From: CAZKBP01 sp964551015
Lineage (GTDB): Bacteria > Bacteroidota > Bacteroidia > Cytophagales > Microscillaceae
Direction of reading: 5' to 3'
Length of the DNA: 64,000 nucleotides
Assembly (NCBI GenBank): GCA_964551015.1
Contig: CAZKBP010000024.1
Span: 28,140-92,139, forward strand
Part shown: positions 27,185-36,506 of the stretch, in pieces
Position numbering within the stretch: the stretch's first letter is position 1
Layout of the letters: the number at the start of each line of letters is the position of its first letter
Notes under the pieces: generated by a model
Told to the model about the DNA's origin: nothing
What the model saw: the letters and a program-made list of their open reading frames with translations, nothing else
Databases searched by the model: none
Made by a program: the position numbers and the translations under genes

Positions 27185-28831
27185 TCACACGTCCGATAGA
27201 ACTCGCGCCGAAGACGCTGCCTCGGTTTTATTCTGAATAAGATCAGCCGCCTTCTCAGCGATCATAATCACAGGCGCATTGGTATTACCCGACACGATAG
27301 TGGGCATAATAGAAGCATCTACTACTCTCAATCCCTGCACGCCGTGTACTCTCAGGTCTTGATCTACCACGGCTGATTCATCATGACCCATCTTGCACGT
27401 GCCGATAGGGTGGTAGACGGTTTCCAAGGTTTTTTGGACGTGTTCCAAAATTTCTTCATCACTTCCCAAATGCTCAGGGAAATGTATTTTGCTACAAAAA
27501 GGCTTAAAAGCAGGTGCTTGGTGAATGCGATGAGCCAATTTGACCCCCTTTATGAATAAATCACGATCTTCCTCAGCTTCCAAGTAATTGGGCTGAATCA
27601 AAGGGGCTTCCAAGGGGTCTTTACTCTTCAAAGCGATGTAACCCTGGCTTTTAGGCTTGAGCAAGGTGGGCAGAATCGTGTAGCCATCCGTGGTGGGATA
27701 AGCGTTAGGATCATATATATCTGCACCGTAATCGCCAGAATGAACGGGTGAAAAATGTAATTGTAAATTAGGGCGATCTAAGGAGGGCTCTGTCTTGACA
27801 AAAGCATTGGCCTCCAGAGGGCTGGAGGTAAAGGGGCCTTTTCGGAATAGTTTATACTGCAAAAGCCCTTTGGCCTGATTGAGCATTTTTAATCGATAAT
27901 TAGCCGTGATTTTTTGATTACACAGGCTACTGACAAAGCAAAAGAGGTGATCCTGCAGGTTTTGTCCAACTCCGGGCAGATCATGTTTTAGCTCGATTCC
28001 CAGCTCCTGCAAATGCTTTCCTGGGCCAATACCAGACAGCATTAATAATTGAGGGGAATTGAAAGAACCAGCCGAGAGAATGACTTCTTTTCGCGCTTTG
28101 GCTATTTGAGGTTCACGGTTTTTCTTTCCCCGGAAAAACTCTACCCCCACCGCTCTGCCGTCTTCGATGAGTACTCTCTTCGTGTGTGCCTTGGTGATTA
28201 CCGACAAATTAGACCGTTTGAGGGCAGGCTTCAAATAGGCTTGCGCCGTGCTCCAGCGTTTGCCTTCTTTGATCGTGAATTGAAATAAGCCAGCACCTTC
28301 TTGCTGTGCGCCGTTGAAATCGAAGTTTTCAGGAATTCCTACTTCTGTACAGGCTTTGACGAAGGCTTCTGCCAAAGGGCTTTTATAAATCTTGGCAAAA
28401 GAAACATTCAAAGGACCCTCTTGGCCGTGGTAGTTACTGTAAATTTGTTCGTTATGCTCCGCTTTTTTAAAATAAGGAAGGACATCTTCGTACGACCAGC
28501 CGAGATTACCAGCTTTTTGCCAGTCATTATAATCTTCTCGGTTGCCTCGGATATAAGCCATCGCATTGGTAGAGCTACTTCCCCCCAAGGTTTTGCCCCT
28601 AGGTTGGAACATACGGCGTTGCCTCACGTGCGCTTGTGGTTCAGTCTCGTAAGCCCAGTCTACTTCTGTCCGGTTTAGCTTAAAATAAGCAGCTGGAATA
28701 TGGATTTCCATCTTGGTGTCTTTGCTGCCCGCTTCGAGTAATAATACTTGATGATTTGGATTTTCTGAAAGGCGGTTGGCCAAGACACAACCTGCCGAAC
28801 CAGCTCCTACGATAATATAATCAAACTCCAT
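27185..28831 (-). CDS. GMC-family FAD oxidoreductase, choline dehydrogenase-like
   Basis: 548 residues. The N-terminal FAD motif GAGSAG is at 9-14; the GMC signature GKTLGGSSSTNAMAYIRGN lies near 80-98 and a second signature (GSFNSPQLLMLSGIGP) in the middle. The C-terminal HPIGTCKMG and SGNTNAPVIMIAEKAAD supply the catalytic His/Asn region. The family covers choline dehydrogenase (BetA) and alcohol dehydrogenases; there are no betaine aldehyde dehydrogenase or transporter genes nearby, so the substrate is open. An A/G-rich run (AAAAGGAAGG) lies upstream of the ATG. Confidence 0.9.
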   Translation of the reverse strand: MEFDYIIVGAGSAGCVLANRLSENPNHQVLLLEAGSKDTKMEIHIPAAYFKLNRTEVDWAYETEPQAHVRQRRMFQPRGKTLGGSSSTNAMAYIRGNREDYNDWQKAGNLGWSYEDVLPYFKKAEHNEQIYSNYHGQEGPLNVSFAKIYKSPLAEAFVKACTEVGIPENFDFNGAQQEGAGLFQFTIKEGKRWSTAQAYLKPALKRSNLSVITKAHTKRVLIEDGRAVGVEFFRGKKNREPQIAKARKEVILSAGSFNSPQLLMLSGIGPGKHLQELGIELKHDLPGVGQNLQDHLFCFVSSLCNQKITANYRLKMLNQAKGLLQYKLFRKGPFTSSPLEANAFVKTEPSLDRPNLQLHFSPVHSGDYGADIYDPNAYPTTDGYTILPTLLKPKSQGYIALKSKDPLEAPLIQPNYLEAEEDRDLFIKGVKLAHRIHQAPAFKPFCSKIHFPEHLGSDEEILEHVQKTLETVYHPIGTCKMGHDESAVVDQDLRVHGVQGLRVVDASIMPTIVSGNTNAPVIMIAEKAADLIQNKTEAASSARVLSDV

Positions 28832-28913
28832 AATTAGATTCCTTCCTTTTGTAGATTTTTAGTAAAATTAGTGTATTATTTTGTAATAACTTAAGAATTG
28901 GACAAAAAGTTAA

Positions 28914-28940
28914 AAGCCCCTTCTCTAGGAAAAGGGGCTT
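28914..28940 (-). terminator. Intrinsic terminator of pyruvate kinase
   Basis: A perfect 9-bp stem (AAGCCCCTT at 28914-28922, AAGGGGCTT at 28932-28940) just after the pyk stop; on the minus strand a short T-rich tail follows. Confidence 0.8.
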
Positions 28941-28944
28941 CATA

Positions 28945-30375
28945 TTATTCTACAATAGATAGCTTGATGACATTGGTGCGCGTTTTTTTGCCGATGGGCA
29001 TACTAGCCAAGTTAATGACTTTATCGCCCTTTTGCAGGAGATTTTTTTTGACTAAAAAATCGAGCACATCTTGAAAAGTCTGGTCAGTAGATTCGAACTT
29101 ATTGTAAAAGAAAGCCTTAATTCCCCAGACCATACTCAATTGATTGACCAAATCTCGATTAGAAGTAAAAATATAGATATCGGCCTGTGGGCGATGGCTC
29201 GCTACACGAAAAGCGGTGTAACCCGAGCTAGTCATACCAATAATGGCCTTGGCACCAATGTCCTCCACCAGGTAGTTAGCAGCGGCGATGACACTGTCGT
29301 TATTGAAGGTAGTAGACTCTTTGGCCAGATCAAAGTTCTTATGATAGATATTTTTTGATTTCGCTTCGGCAATTTCAATGGTTTTGGTCATGTACTCGAT
29401 CACCAGGCGGGGGTATTTACCCACGGCTGTTTCTGCACTCAACATGAGCGTGTCTGCCCCGTCTAGTACCGCATTGGCCACATCATTGGTTTCGGCACGG
29501 GTCGGTCCGGGATTATCAATCATACTTTCCATCATCTGCGTGGCAATAATCACTGGCTTGGCGGCTTTGCTGCATTTACGCACGATGGTTTTTTGAGCCA
29601 TGGGCACCTCTTGCATCCCTATTTCTACTCCTAAATCTCCTCTAGCCACCATCAGCGCATCAGAGGCGGCGATAATATCGTCTAGATTTTGCATAGCCTC
29701 GGGCTTCTCGATCTTCGCCACTACTTTACAATTCTTATTTTTTTGACGAATCATATGCTTCAGCAAGAGCATATCAATGTGCGAGCGCACGAAAGAAAGC
29801 GCGATCCAATCTACTTCCTGTTCGAGGCCAAACATGAGGTCTTCCGTGTCTTTTTCGGTCAGGGAGGGAGAAGAAATGGCTGTGTTGGGTAGGTTGATTC
29901 CTTTTTTAGATTTGAGTGCACCTCCGAACAAGATTTCGGTTTCTACGTCTGTTTTGTTGGCACTAAGCACTTTGAGGTGAATTTTCCCGTCATCCATCAA
30001 GATCACGTCGCCCATTTTTACATCCTTGGGCAGGGCTTGATAGGTCGTACTGACCTTTTTGGAGGTACCCACCATTTCCTCGGTCGTGATGGTAAGCTTG
30101 TCGCCAGATTTAATCTCTACGCTGCCTTTTTCTACGGCACCTACACGTATTTTAGGGCCTTGTAAGTCTTGCAAGATACTTACATTAAAGCCGTATTCTT
30201 GATTGAGTTCGCGGATGTTTTTGATGACCTTGTGATGTTCTTCGTGTGTGCCGTGGGAGAAATTGAGGCGGAAGACATTCGTACCTGCTTCCATCAACTC
30301 TAAGAGTTTTTCTTTACTATTGCAAGCTGGCCCTACGGTGGCCATGATCTTGGTTCTTTTGCGGTGTAATGCCAT
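28945..30375 (-). CDS. pyk: Pyruvate kinase
   Basis: 476 residues, the standard length. The start RTKIMATVGPAC and NVFRLNFSHGTHEEH, the active-site segment VVAKIEKPEAMQNLDDIIAASDALMVARGDLGVEIG, and TQMMESMIDNPGPTRAETNDVANAVLDGADTLMLS are all diagnostic. It converts phosphoenolpyruvate and ADP to pyruvate and ATP in glycolysis. A C-terminal allosteric domain is present (about 345-476). Single gene, divergent from acpP across a 329-bp gap. Confidence 0.98.
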   Translation of the reverse strand: MALHRKRTKIMATVGPACNSKEKLLELMEAGTNVFRLNFSHGTHEEHHKVIKNIRELNQEYGFNVSILQDLQGPKIRVGAVEKGSVEIKSGDKLTITTEEMVGTSKKVSTTYQALPKDVKMGDVILMDDGKIHLKVLSANKTDVETEILFGGALKSKKGINLPNTAISSPSLTEKDTEDLMFGLEQEVDWIALSFVRSHIDMLLLKHMIRQKNKNCKVVAKIEKPEAMQNLDDIIAASDALMVARGDLGVEIGMQEVPMAQKTIVRKCSKAAKPVIIATQMMESMIDNPGPTRAETNDVANAVLDGADTLMLSAETAVGKYPRLVIEYMTKTIEIAEAKSKNIYHKNFDLAKESTTFNNDSVIAAANYLVEDIGAKAIIGMTSSGYTAFRVASHRPQADIYIFTSNRDLVNQLSMVWGIKAFFYNKFESTDQTFQDVLDFLVKKNLLQKGDKVINLASMPIGKKTRTNVIKLSIVE

Positions 30376-30704
30376 GAGAAATGGTGTTAGTCAGTTAAGT
30401 GTTTTTAAAATAAAAGGTATATCTCCAACGTGAGATTGTATTTATCAGCAAATAAGCTATCACCTCTAAATTTATCAAAAAAAAGCAAATATAATTTTTT
30501 TGGAAAAGCAGTATACTGGAAAAATATTTTAGGACATTTTTTATTTTACTGAAATTTTACATTAAATTAATGCAATTCCAAAAAAAAGAAAGGTAAGCTT
30601 GAAGTTGCTCGTAACCAAGGTTCAGGAAGATTTAATAAAATTGTTTGACAAAACTACTTTTAATACATTTCTTTGCACTGTTTTTTAACTAAAATCAAAT
30701 TACA
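30376..30704. other. Divergent intergenic region between pyk and acpP
   Basis: AT-rich, about 330 bp, holding promoters for both genes. The acpP promoter is annotated separately. No ORF or RNA gene was recognised. Confidence 0.5.
30644..30671 (+). promoter_or_regulatory. Candidate Bacteroidota promoter of acpP-fabF-rnc
   Basis: TTTG at 30644-30647 and TACATTTC at 30664-30671 resemble the phylum -33 TTTG and -7 TAnnTTTG elements (one mismatch). The spacer is 16 nt, a little shorter than usual. The predicted start near 30678 would leave a ~27-nt leader before the ATG at 30705. Confidence 0.4.
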
Positions 30705-30941
30705 ATGTCAGATATCGCACAAAAGGTGAAAGGCATCATCATTGATAAACTAGGGGTAGAAGAATCCGAAGTTACACCCGAGGCAAGTTTTACCAATGAT
30801 CTAGGTGCGGACTCTTTGGATACGGTGGAGTTAATTATGGAATTCGAGAAAGAATTTGAGATTTCTATACCTGATGACCACGCAGAGAATATCTCTACCG
30901 TAGGACAAGCGATCACTTACCTTGAAGAACACGTAAAGTAA
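30705..30941 (+). CDS. acpP: Acyl carrier protein
   Basis: 78 residues, acidic, with the phosphopantetheine attachment motif GADSLDTVELIM (Ser37). It carries growing acyl chains in type II fatty acid synthesis in the cytoplasm. First gene of an acpP-fabF-rnc operon; fabF begins 15 nt downstream. Confidence 0.98.
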   Translation: MSDIAQKVKGIIIDKLGVEESEVTPEASFTNDLGADSLDTVELIMEFEKEFEISIPDDHAENISTVGQAITYLEEHVK

Positions 30942-30956
30942 AATCACCGTTTGTTG

Positions 30957-32210
30957 ATGAATTTTAGAAGAGTTGTTGTTACCGGAATAGGCGCCCTGAC
31001 TCCTTTGGGCAATGATCTAGCCACCTACTGGAAAGGTCTGGTCAATGGAGTCAGTGGTGCTGCTCCAATTACCAAGTTCAATCCCGAAAAGTTTAAAACG
31101 AAGTTTGCCTGCGAGGTCAAAGACTTTGAGGTCAAGGATTATATTGACCGCAAAGAAGCTCGGCGCATGGATTTGTTTACCCAGTATGCCATCGTGGTGA
31201 CCGAACAAGCCATCCAAGATGCTAGCATAGATCTGGAAAAGATCAACTTGGATAAAGTAGGGGTCATCTGGGGATCAGGGATTGGCGGATTGAATACTTT
31301 TCAGGAAGAAATCGGGAGCTACGCCAAAGGGGACGGTACGCCACGATTCAATCCTTTTTTTATACCCAAAATGATCGCTGACCTCAGTGCAGGGCATATC
31401 TCCATTCGTTATGGATTCAGAGGGATGAACTATGTCACGGTATCGGCTTGTGCCTCTTCTACCAACGCGCTAGTAGATGCTTTCAATTACATCCGTATCG
31501 GGAAAGCCGATATGGTCGTGAGTGGAGGATCAGAAGCAGCCGTAACCGAAGCAGGAATGGGCGGATTTAGTGCCATGAAGGCACTCTCCGAAAGGAACGA
31601 TAGCCCCCAAACGGCCTCTCGCCCCTTTGACAAAACAAGGGATGGCTTTGTGCTGGGAGAAGGAGCTGGTGCCTTGATCTTGGAAGAATACGAACACGCA
31701 ATTGCCCGTGGTGCTAAGATTTATGCCGAAGTGGTAGGAGGCGGTATGTCTTCTGACGCGTATCACATCACCGCACCTCACCCCGAAGGTGTAGGGATTA
31801 TCCGTGTTATGCACGATGCCCTCGAGGATGCACAATTGGAGCCATCCAAAATTGATTATGTCAATGTACACGGCACTTCTACCCCCTTGGGAGACGTAGG
31901 AGAGCTCAAGGCGATCCAGCAAGTTTTTGGCGAACACGCTTACAAGCTGAATATCAGTTCTACCAAATCCATGACGGGGCACTTGTTAGGAGCCGCTGGC
32001 GCAATCGAGTCTATTGCCTGTATTCAAGCGATTCAGCACGGAATCATTCCACCTACTATCAATCATTCGGTGGTAGATGAAGAGATTGATCCCAAACTAA
32101 ATCTGACGCTAAACCAAGCACAGGAACGTGAAGTGCGCTATGCACTGAGCAATACCTTTGGCTTCGGAGGGCATAATTTTTCTGTTATATTTAAAAAGTT
32201 TGAATCCTAA
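30957..32210 (+). CDS. fabF: 3-oxoacyl-ACP synthase II (KAS II)
   Basis: 417 residues from the ATG at 30957; the TTGs at 30951 and 30954 are not needed. The N-terminus RRVVVTGIGALTPLG is typical. The catalytic Cys165 is in TVSACASSTNA, and the two active-site His residues are in VNVHGTSTPLGD and KSMTGHLLGAAGA. C-terminal NTFGFGGHNFSV closes the thiolase fold. It condenses malonyl-ACP with acyl-ACP for chain elongation. Operon with acpP upstream and rnc 5 nt downstream. Confidence 0.98.
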   Translation: MNFRRVVVTGIGALTPLGNDLATYWKGLVNGVSGAAPITKFNPEKFKTKFACEVKDFEVKDYIDRKEARRMDLFTQYAIVVTEQAIQDASIDLEKINLDKVGVIWGSGIGGLNTFQEEIGSYAKGDGTPRFNPFFIPKMIADLSAGHISIRYGFRGMNYVTVSACASSTNALVDAFNYIRIGKADMVVSGGSEAAVTEAGMGGFSAMKALSERNDSPQTASRPFDKTRDGFVLGEGAGALILEEYEHAIARGAKIYAEVVGGGMSSDAYHITAPHPEGVGIIRVMHDALEDAQLEPSKIDYVNVHGTSTPLGDVGELKAIQQVFGEHAYKLNISSTKSMTGHLLGAAGAIESIACIQAIQHGIIPPTINHSVVDEEIDPKLNLTLNQAQEREVRYALSNTFGFGGHNFSVIFKKFES

Positions 32211-32215
32211 GTTAA

Positions 32216-32977
32216 GTGTTGAGCTTTGTGGCCCTTAGACTTATTCAATTATTCAAACTATTTCAATTTATTTTTGGCAAGCGCAGAAAGCTAGCCAAGT
32301 CTATCAAGCGAATTACAGGGCTGATGCCTTTTAATCTAGCCCTGTATGATCTTGCCCTTTGTCATACCTCTGCCTCTAAAGTCAGCCCCAGTACTGGATA
32401 CAAAGAATCCAATGAAAGATTAGAGTATCTTGGAGATGCGATTCTGGGTGCTGTAACTGCGGATTATCTCTTCAAAAAGTATCCCTTCGAGAATGAGGGC
32501 TTTCTTACGGAAATACGCTCTCGCATTGTTAATCGTGAATCTCTGAACAATCTCGCCAAAAAAATTGGGCTGGATGAGTTGATTGTCTACGAAGGAAATC
32601 TGCGGAGCCGCACGGCCTACAAATCTGTCAATGGAGATGCTCTAGAAGCGTTGGTGGGAGCTATTTATCTAGATCGTGGCTTTCGATGTTGCTATAATTT
32701 CGTGATTGACAAATTAGTCCTCAATCATCTTGACTTGGAAGAAATTGTCAACAATAATAAAAATTTTAAGAGCATTGTAATCGAGTGGGCGCAGAAAGAA
32801 AATAAAGACTTACGCTTCGAGATTATTAAGGAAAGTGGGAGTAAGCATCAGCGTGAATTTATCGCGCAGATTTTTGTAGATGACCAGCCGCTGGCCACTG
32901 GAAGCGGTTTCAGTAAGAAAAAAGCAGAACAAGCCGCTGCACAAAAATCCTGTGAAGTACTGAATCTCAATAGTTAG
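32216..32977 (+). CDS. rnc: Ribonuclease III
   Basis: 253 residues. The RNase III signature NERLEYLGDAILGAV is at about 66-80 (Glu70 and Asp74 at the metal site), and GDALEALVGAIYLDRG supplies the second acidic pair. A double-stranded RNA-binding domain occupies about 180-250 (KESGSKHQREF...GSGFSKKKAEQAAAQ). It processes rRNA precursors and structured mRNAs. The start is a GTG at 32216 (a TTG follows at once); both give a hydrophobic, basic N-terminal extension of about 30 residues before the conserved domain. Confidence 0.95.
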   Translation: MLSFVALRLIQLFKLFQFIFGKRRKLAKSIKRITGLMPFNLALYDLALCHTSASKVSPSTGYKESNERLEYLGDAILGAVTADYLFKKYPFENEGFLTEIRSRIVNRESLNNLAKKIGLDELIVYEGNLRSRTAYKSVNGDALEALVGAIYLDRGFRCCYNFVIDKLVLNHLDLEEIVNNNKNFKSIVIEWAQKENKDLRFEIIKESGSKHQREFIAQIFVDDQPLATGSGFSKKKAEQAAAQKSCEVLNLNS

Positions 32978-33066
32978 CTTACTGGTACTCGATACTGAGT
33001 ATTTAGTAAATAGCTTTTTAGCTATAGATTTCTCCTAAAACTCGGAACTAGCAAGCGCTGAATAAT

Positions 33067-35343
33067 TTACTGATTTTGATCAGAAGAAATCGGAAAATCT
33101 TTCTCTTGCCCATTTCCATTTCCTTGAGTTTTATGGCCATTTCCGTGGCCGTTTTTCATTTTTTGCCAGGGAATACTGCGCAGCGTATGTAACTTCTCTT
33201 TGAGCGAGCGATTTTCATTCTCCAGTTCTTCCTGTTTTCTACGCATTTCTTCTTGAGTGGCTTCTAGTTCCTCTTGGTTTTGTCTTAGTTCTTCTTCTTG
33301 TGCGCGGAGATTTTCGCTGAGTTTCTGGCTTTGTTCTAATAGTTCTTGGGTTTGTTCATTGTTACGCACGTAGGCGATAGTAGCGGCAATGGTTTCACTG
33401 AGTTGTTCTACAAAAGCTAAATGATGTTCAGGGATTGGATTGAGAGAGGCAAGCTCCAATACTCCCTGTACCACTTCATTGTGAGCTAGAGGAACGAGCA
33501 AGATGGTACTTGGTTTAGAATCCCCCAAACCGGTTCCAATGTTGGCATAATGGTCGGGAATTTCGGTCAGGTAGGTCGTTTCTTGCTCTAAGGCACATTG
33601 CCCCAAGAGTCCTTCTCCTAAAAGGATTTGTTTTTGGAGAAACTTCTGCCGATCGTAGGCAAAGCAAGCTTTCAAATCTAAATAGATTGCTTCCTCTTCT
33701 GTGGCTTCTAATAAGAAGATTCCTCCCTGTTGTACACCGAGATATTTGACCAATTGGCGAAGACTTTCTAGGCAAATATCCCGAATGCTTTGATTGTTTT
33801 GGCGGAGTATCTCGTTAAAAAGAGCCATACCCTCGCTATGCCAGCTTCTTTTTTCTTCTTCCTTACTGGCCTTTTTGAGGCCACTACGCATTTGTAGAAG
33901 CTCATTGCCGAGTACGTCTTCATCGCTCAGTGGTTGGAAGCTTTGGTCTAGATTACCTTCTCCGATTTCCTTGGCAAATTCAGTATAACTATTGAAGCCA
34001 GTTACCAATTGATTGAGCGATTTCCCCATTTCTCCTAATTCATTGTTCTGTTTAACCTCTATTTTTTCCACAGCTTTACCCAGTGCCAAGATTTTCAGCT
34101 TATCCTTGACAGTAATAATGGCATTCGTGAGGTAATTAGCAAAGTAGATGGCAATCCAGATACCAATGAGTAACAACACCAAGGCAGTGAGCAAAATATA
34201 TAAGATAGCCTGACGGGTGTGTTGGTGTACATTGTCGGCCATACGTTGAAGCTCTTCCTCGATGGGGGTAATATCTGCCGAAGTAGATAAAATCCAGTTG
34301 AGTGGAGTATAGATTTTAGAGTAAGCTCTCTTGAGAAGGTCAAATTCAGCTTTGGTATTGGTGACTCGCTCATAGCTATACCACCAGTATTCCGTGAACA
34401 CACTGCCTTGTTGATTACAACGCTCCGAGATTTCGGCAAAGAGGCCTTTGTCTCGGCCGTTGAGGGTGGGAAAATTCTCTCCCCCTAAATACACTCCTTC
34501 TAACTGGTCGTTTTTAGGCCATAGCAACATCTTCGGGTAGGGTAAGCTATTGTCCATAATCCAGAAATAACCATCTTTATCTTGTTTACTCATGGCCAAG
34601 ATGGTTTCTCGCATTTCTTGAATCATCCGCTGTTGGGCCTCTTTCAAGTGTACATAAGTCCCGTAAATATGACCATCTTCTGGGGATAATTTTGCATAGG
34701 CCAAAGTGGGCAGGCCATTTCTAAGAGAGTCGTCTTTCTCCGCTGGCCAACGGTACAGTACAAAGCCTTGCCCTTTTTTGCGACAGAGGGAGGCAATTTT
34801 CTGAAAAAGATGGTCTCGGTTAGGCTCCACTGTGTAAAACCTTGCATCATCGGTAGGCTTTCCCTCCCAGTCGGGATACTCGGACGAAATAACTAGGCTG
34901 GGGTAGGGAAGGATGGTATCTTGCACCCAAAAATAGGCACTGCTGTCTCTACGGCGCAAGGTGCGAATCATCGTTTCGGTCTCGATGCGAAAGCGAGATT
35001 GCGCGTCGCGGATTTGATCAGCCTGCGTCGCAGGGGGTTTTACTTTTTGCTGGCGAATTAACTGTTCTAAAATTTCTATACGCTCTTCCAGCTGTTGACC
35101 ATAAATTTGGATAAGATATTCGGGAGATTGATATTTATCGTATTGACTGGCTAAGGTTTGATAGGCCATTTCCACATCGTCTATCAAGGCAGAATCTACT
35201 TGTTGTAGGGCAGTTTGGCGATTTTCGTAAATATTACGCTTGCCTTGCTCTTGAATAAAATAAATAGCAATCCAGCTGGTGAGGGCAACAGCGGTAAAAA
35301 TGGATAAACTTGTAAGTAAGATTACCTGTGTTTTTAACTTCAT
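33067..35343 (-). CDS. Kinase-less membrane sensor: tandem Cache-like repeats, HAMP, GAF, coiled coil
   Basis: 758 residues. A membrane segment (about 8-29), a large extracytoplasmic region (30-378) with two similar Cache-type motifs (YFWVQDTILPYPSL near 139 and YFWIMDNSLPYPKM near 261), a second membrane segment (about 381-407), HAMP (about 405-460), a GAF domain (about 500-660) and a long Glu/Gln-rich coiled coil (about 665-730), ending in a Gly/Asn/His-rich tail. There is no kinase or other output domain. The GAF and its flanks are paralogous to those of the protein at 20170-22107. It is inferred to sense a small extracellular ligand and to signal through contacts with another protein. Confidence 0.8.
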   Translation of the reverse strand: MKLKTQVILLTSLSIFTAVALTSWIAIYFIQEQGKRNIYENRQTALQQVDSALIDDVEMAYQTLASQYDKYQSPEYLIQIYGQQLEERIEILEQLIRQQKVKPPATQADQIRDAQSRFRIETETMIRTLRRRDSSAYFWVQDTILPYPSLVISSEYPDWEGKPTDDARFYTVEPNRDHLFQKIASLCRKKGQGFVLYRWPAEKDDSLRNGLPTLAYAKLSPEDGHIYGTYVHLKEAQQRMIQEMRETILAMSKQDKDGYFWIMDNSLPYPKMLLWPKNDQLEGVYLGGENFPTLNGRDKGLFAEISERCNQQGSVFTEYWWYSYERVTNTKAEFDLLKRAYSKIYTPLNWILSTSADITPIEEELQRMADNVHQHTRQAILYILLTALVLLLIGIWIAIYFANYLTNAIITVKDKLKILALGKAVEKIEVKQNNELGEMGKSLNQLVTGFNSYTEFAKEIGEGNLDQSFQPLSDEDVLGNELLQMRSGLKKASKEEEKRSWHSEGMALFNEILRQNNQSIRDICLESLRQLVKYLGVQQGGIFLLEATEEEAIYLDLKACFAYDRQKFLQKQILLGEGLLGQCALEQETTYLTEIPDHYANIGTGLGDSKPSTILLVPLAHNEVVQGVLELASLNPIPEHHLAFVEQLSETIAATIAYVRNNEQTQELLEQSQKLSENLRAQEEELRQNQEELEATQEEMRRKQEELENENRSLKEKLHTLRSIPWQKMKNGHGNGHKTQGNGNGQEKDFPISSDQNQ

Positions 35344-35752
35344 TTTTGGGATTGCATTTTCTTGATCTCCTCTCGGAGAATCCTCTTTTTCTCGATGAGA
35401 CGAGATACTTAAACCGAAAAACTAGGACTGATTGCTTTTATAAGACTCTCTCGGGACTAGCTGGGGGTATGTTTAATGAAAGAAAATATTGCAAGGTTTT
35501 GACAATCAATTGAGTACGAATGTATTCTATACTCTACATTTTGGTTCAATCTAAACGTTTGAAAAGGCTTTGTTTAGCTCTATCTGCATGCATGATTATC
35601 TATCCAAAATAATGCAATTTATCTCCTATGAGATGAAGAAAATATATCTTCAGGAAGGCGGCCTGTAAGATTTGCGATCAGCTTCAAAAAAAATAACCGA
35701 AATCAACATGGATTTCGGCTAAAAAAAATCATCGAGCACTTGTAATACTTGA
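35344..35752. other. Intergenic gap without a gene
   Basis: About 410 bp upstream of the sensor gene, containing its presumed promoter and, at its right end, the terminator of the DUF1573 gene. No ORF with coding character and no RNA gene was seen. Confidence 0.4.
35690..35722 (-). terminator. Intrinsic terminator of the DUF1573 gene
   Basis: A perfect 8-bp stem (CCGAAATC at 35697-35704, GATTTCGG at 35711-35718) followed on the minus strand by TTATTTTTTT, 30-60 nt after the stop at 35753. Confidence 0.75.
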
Positions 35753-36154
35753 TTATTGTTGCTTGGCGACCACCTCACCTTTTACGCGAAGAATTTGAGG
35801 CTTATCTGTATTAGCCGTAATCGTGACCGTTTTGTTGAATACGCCTAAGGTAGCTGCGTTGAATACTGCTTTTACCTCCGCACTGGCACCTGGGGCAATG
35901 GGTTCTTGAGGGTAGCTGGGCACCGTACAGCCACAAGAGCCTTTGGCCTGCGTGATTACAATCGGAGCATCACCCTCATTGGTAAAGGTGAAAATAGCCG
36001 TTACGGGGGTTCCTTGCTCTATCTTACCAAAATCGTGGGTAGTTTTCTCCCAGGCAAACACAGCTCCGAGAGAAGAAATAGAAAAACCAGAAACTTGAGC
36101 ATAAAAAGCTAGGCTAGCTACCAAGACTAGGGATAAAAAAACGCTTTTTTTCAT
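35753..36154 (-). CDS. DUF1573 domain secreted protein
   Basis: 133 residues. The N-terminus is a signal peptide (1-20). The rest is an Ig-like DUF1573 domain: THDFGKIEQGTPVTAIFTFTNEGDAPIVI followed by the characteristic GSCGCTVPSYP and AEVKAVFN...F.KTVTITAN. The family is very common in Bacteroidota, and its function is not established. It probably sits in the periplasm or on the surface. A TAnnTTTG box lies about 40 nt upstream. Confidence 0.9.
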   Translation of the reverse strand: MKKSVFLSLVLVASLAFYAQVSGFSISSLGAVFAWEKTTHDFGKIEQGTPVTAIFTFTNEGDAPIVITQAKGSCGCTVPSYPQEPIAPGASAEVKAVFNAATLGVFNKTVTITANTDKPQILRVKGEVVAKQQ

Positions 36155-36506
36155 AATTCAAAATGTTTAGGGGTTAAGAAATATCTACATGACAAATTTA
36201 CGTGCTATCCCCTTTCAAGACTGTTAATGAACTAAGAACGTTTGTTAATGTCCTGTTAAGCTGATTTTCTATCATTGTATTCATCTCGATTTAATCTTTT
36301 TCAGTGCTCACGTGTAGGGCTTTAAGTGACCACAGGTGGGCACTACCGTTTTGAAATAACGATAGGAAATAGCACTTTACCCTGCTACTTTTTGTGTTTA
36401 AATAAATTGCCAGAAGGTAAGTTGTTGTATCCGCCCTTGACTTGTACTAAGCAAGGGTCAGGTGGAGCACCCAGCACCCTGCTTATCGTGACATTAACCA
36501 AAATCT
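36155..36506. other. Intergenic gap between cupin and DUF1573 genes
   Basis: About 350 bp. It holds the DUF1573 promoter and a short hairpin (CCCTTG at 36434-36439 with CAAGGG at 36452-36457) that may end the cupin transcript, though without a T-run. A 70-codon plus-strand frame inside it has no recognisable features. Confidence 0.4.
36193..36200 (-). promoter_or_regulatory. Candidate -7 box for the DUF1573 gene
   Basis: On the minus strand the sequence reads TAAATTTG, a perfect match to the Bacteroidota -7 element TAnnTTTG. A TTG trinucleotide lies 15 nt upstream as a possible weak -33 element. The implied leader is about 30-35 nt. Confidence 0.5.
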
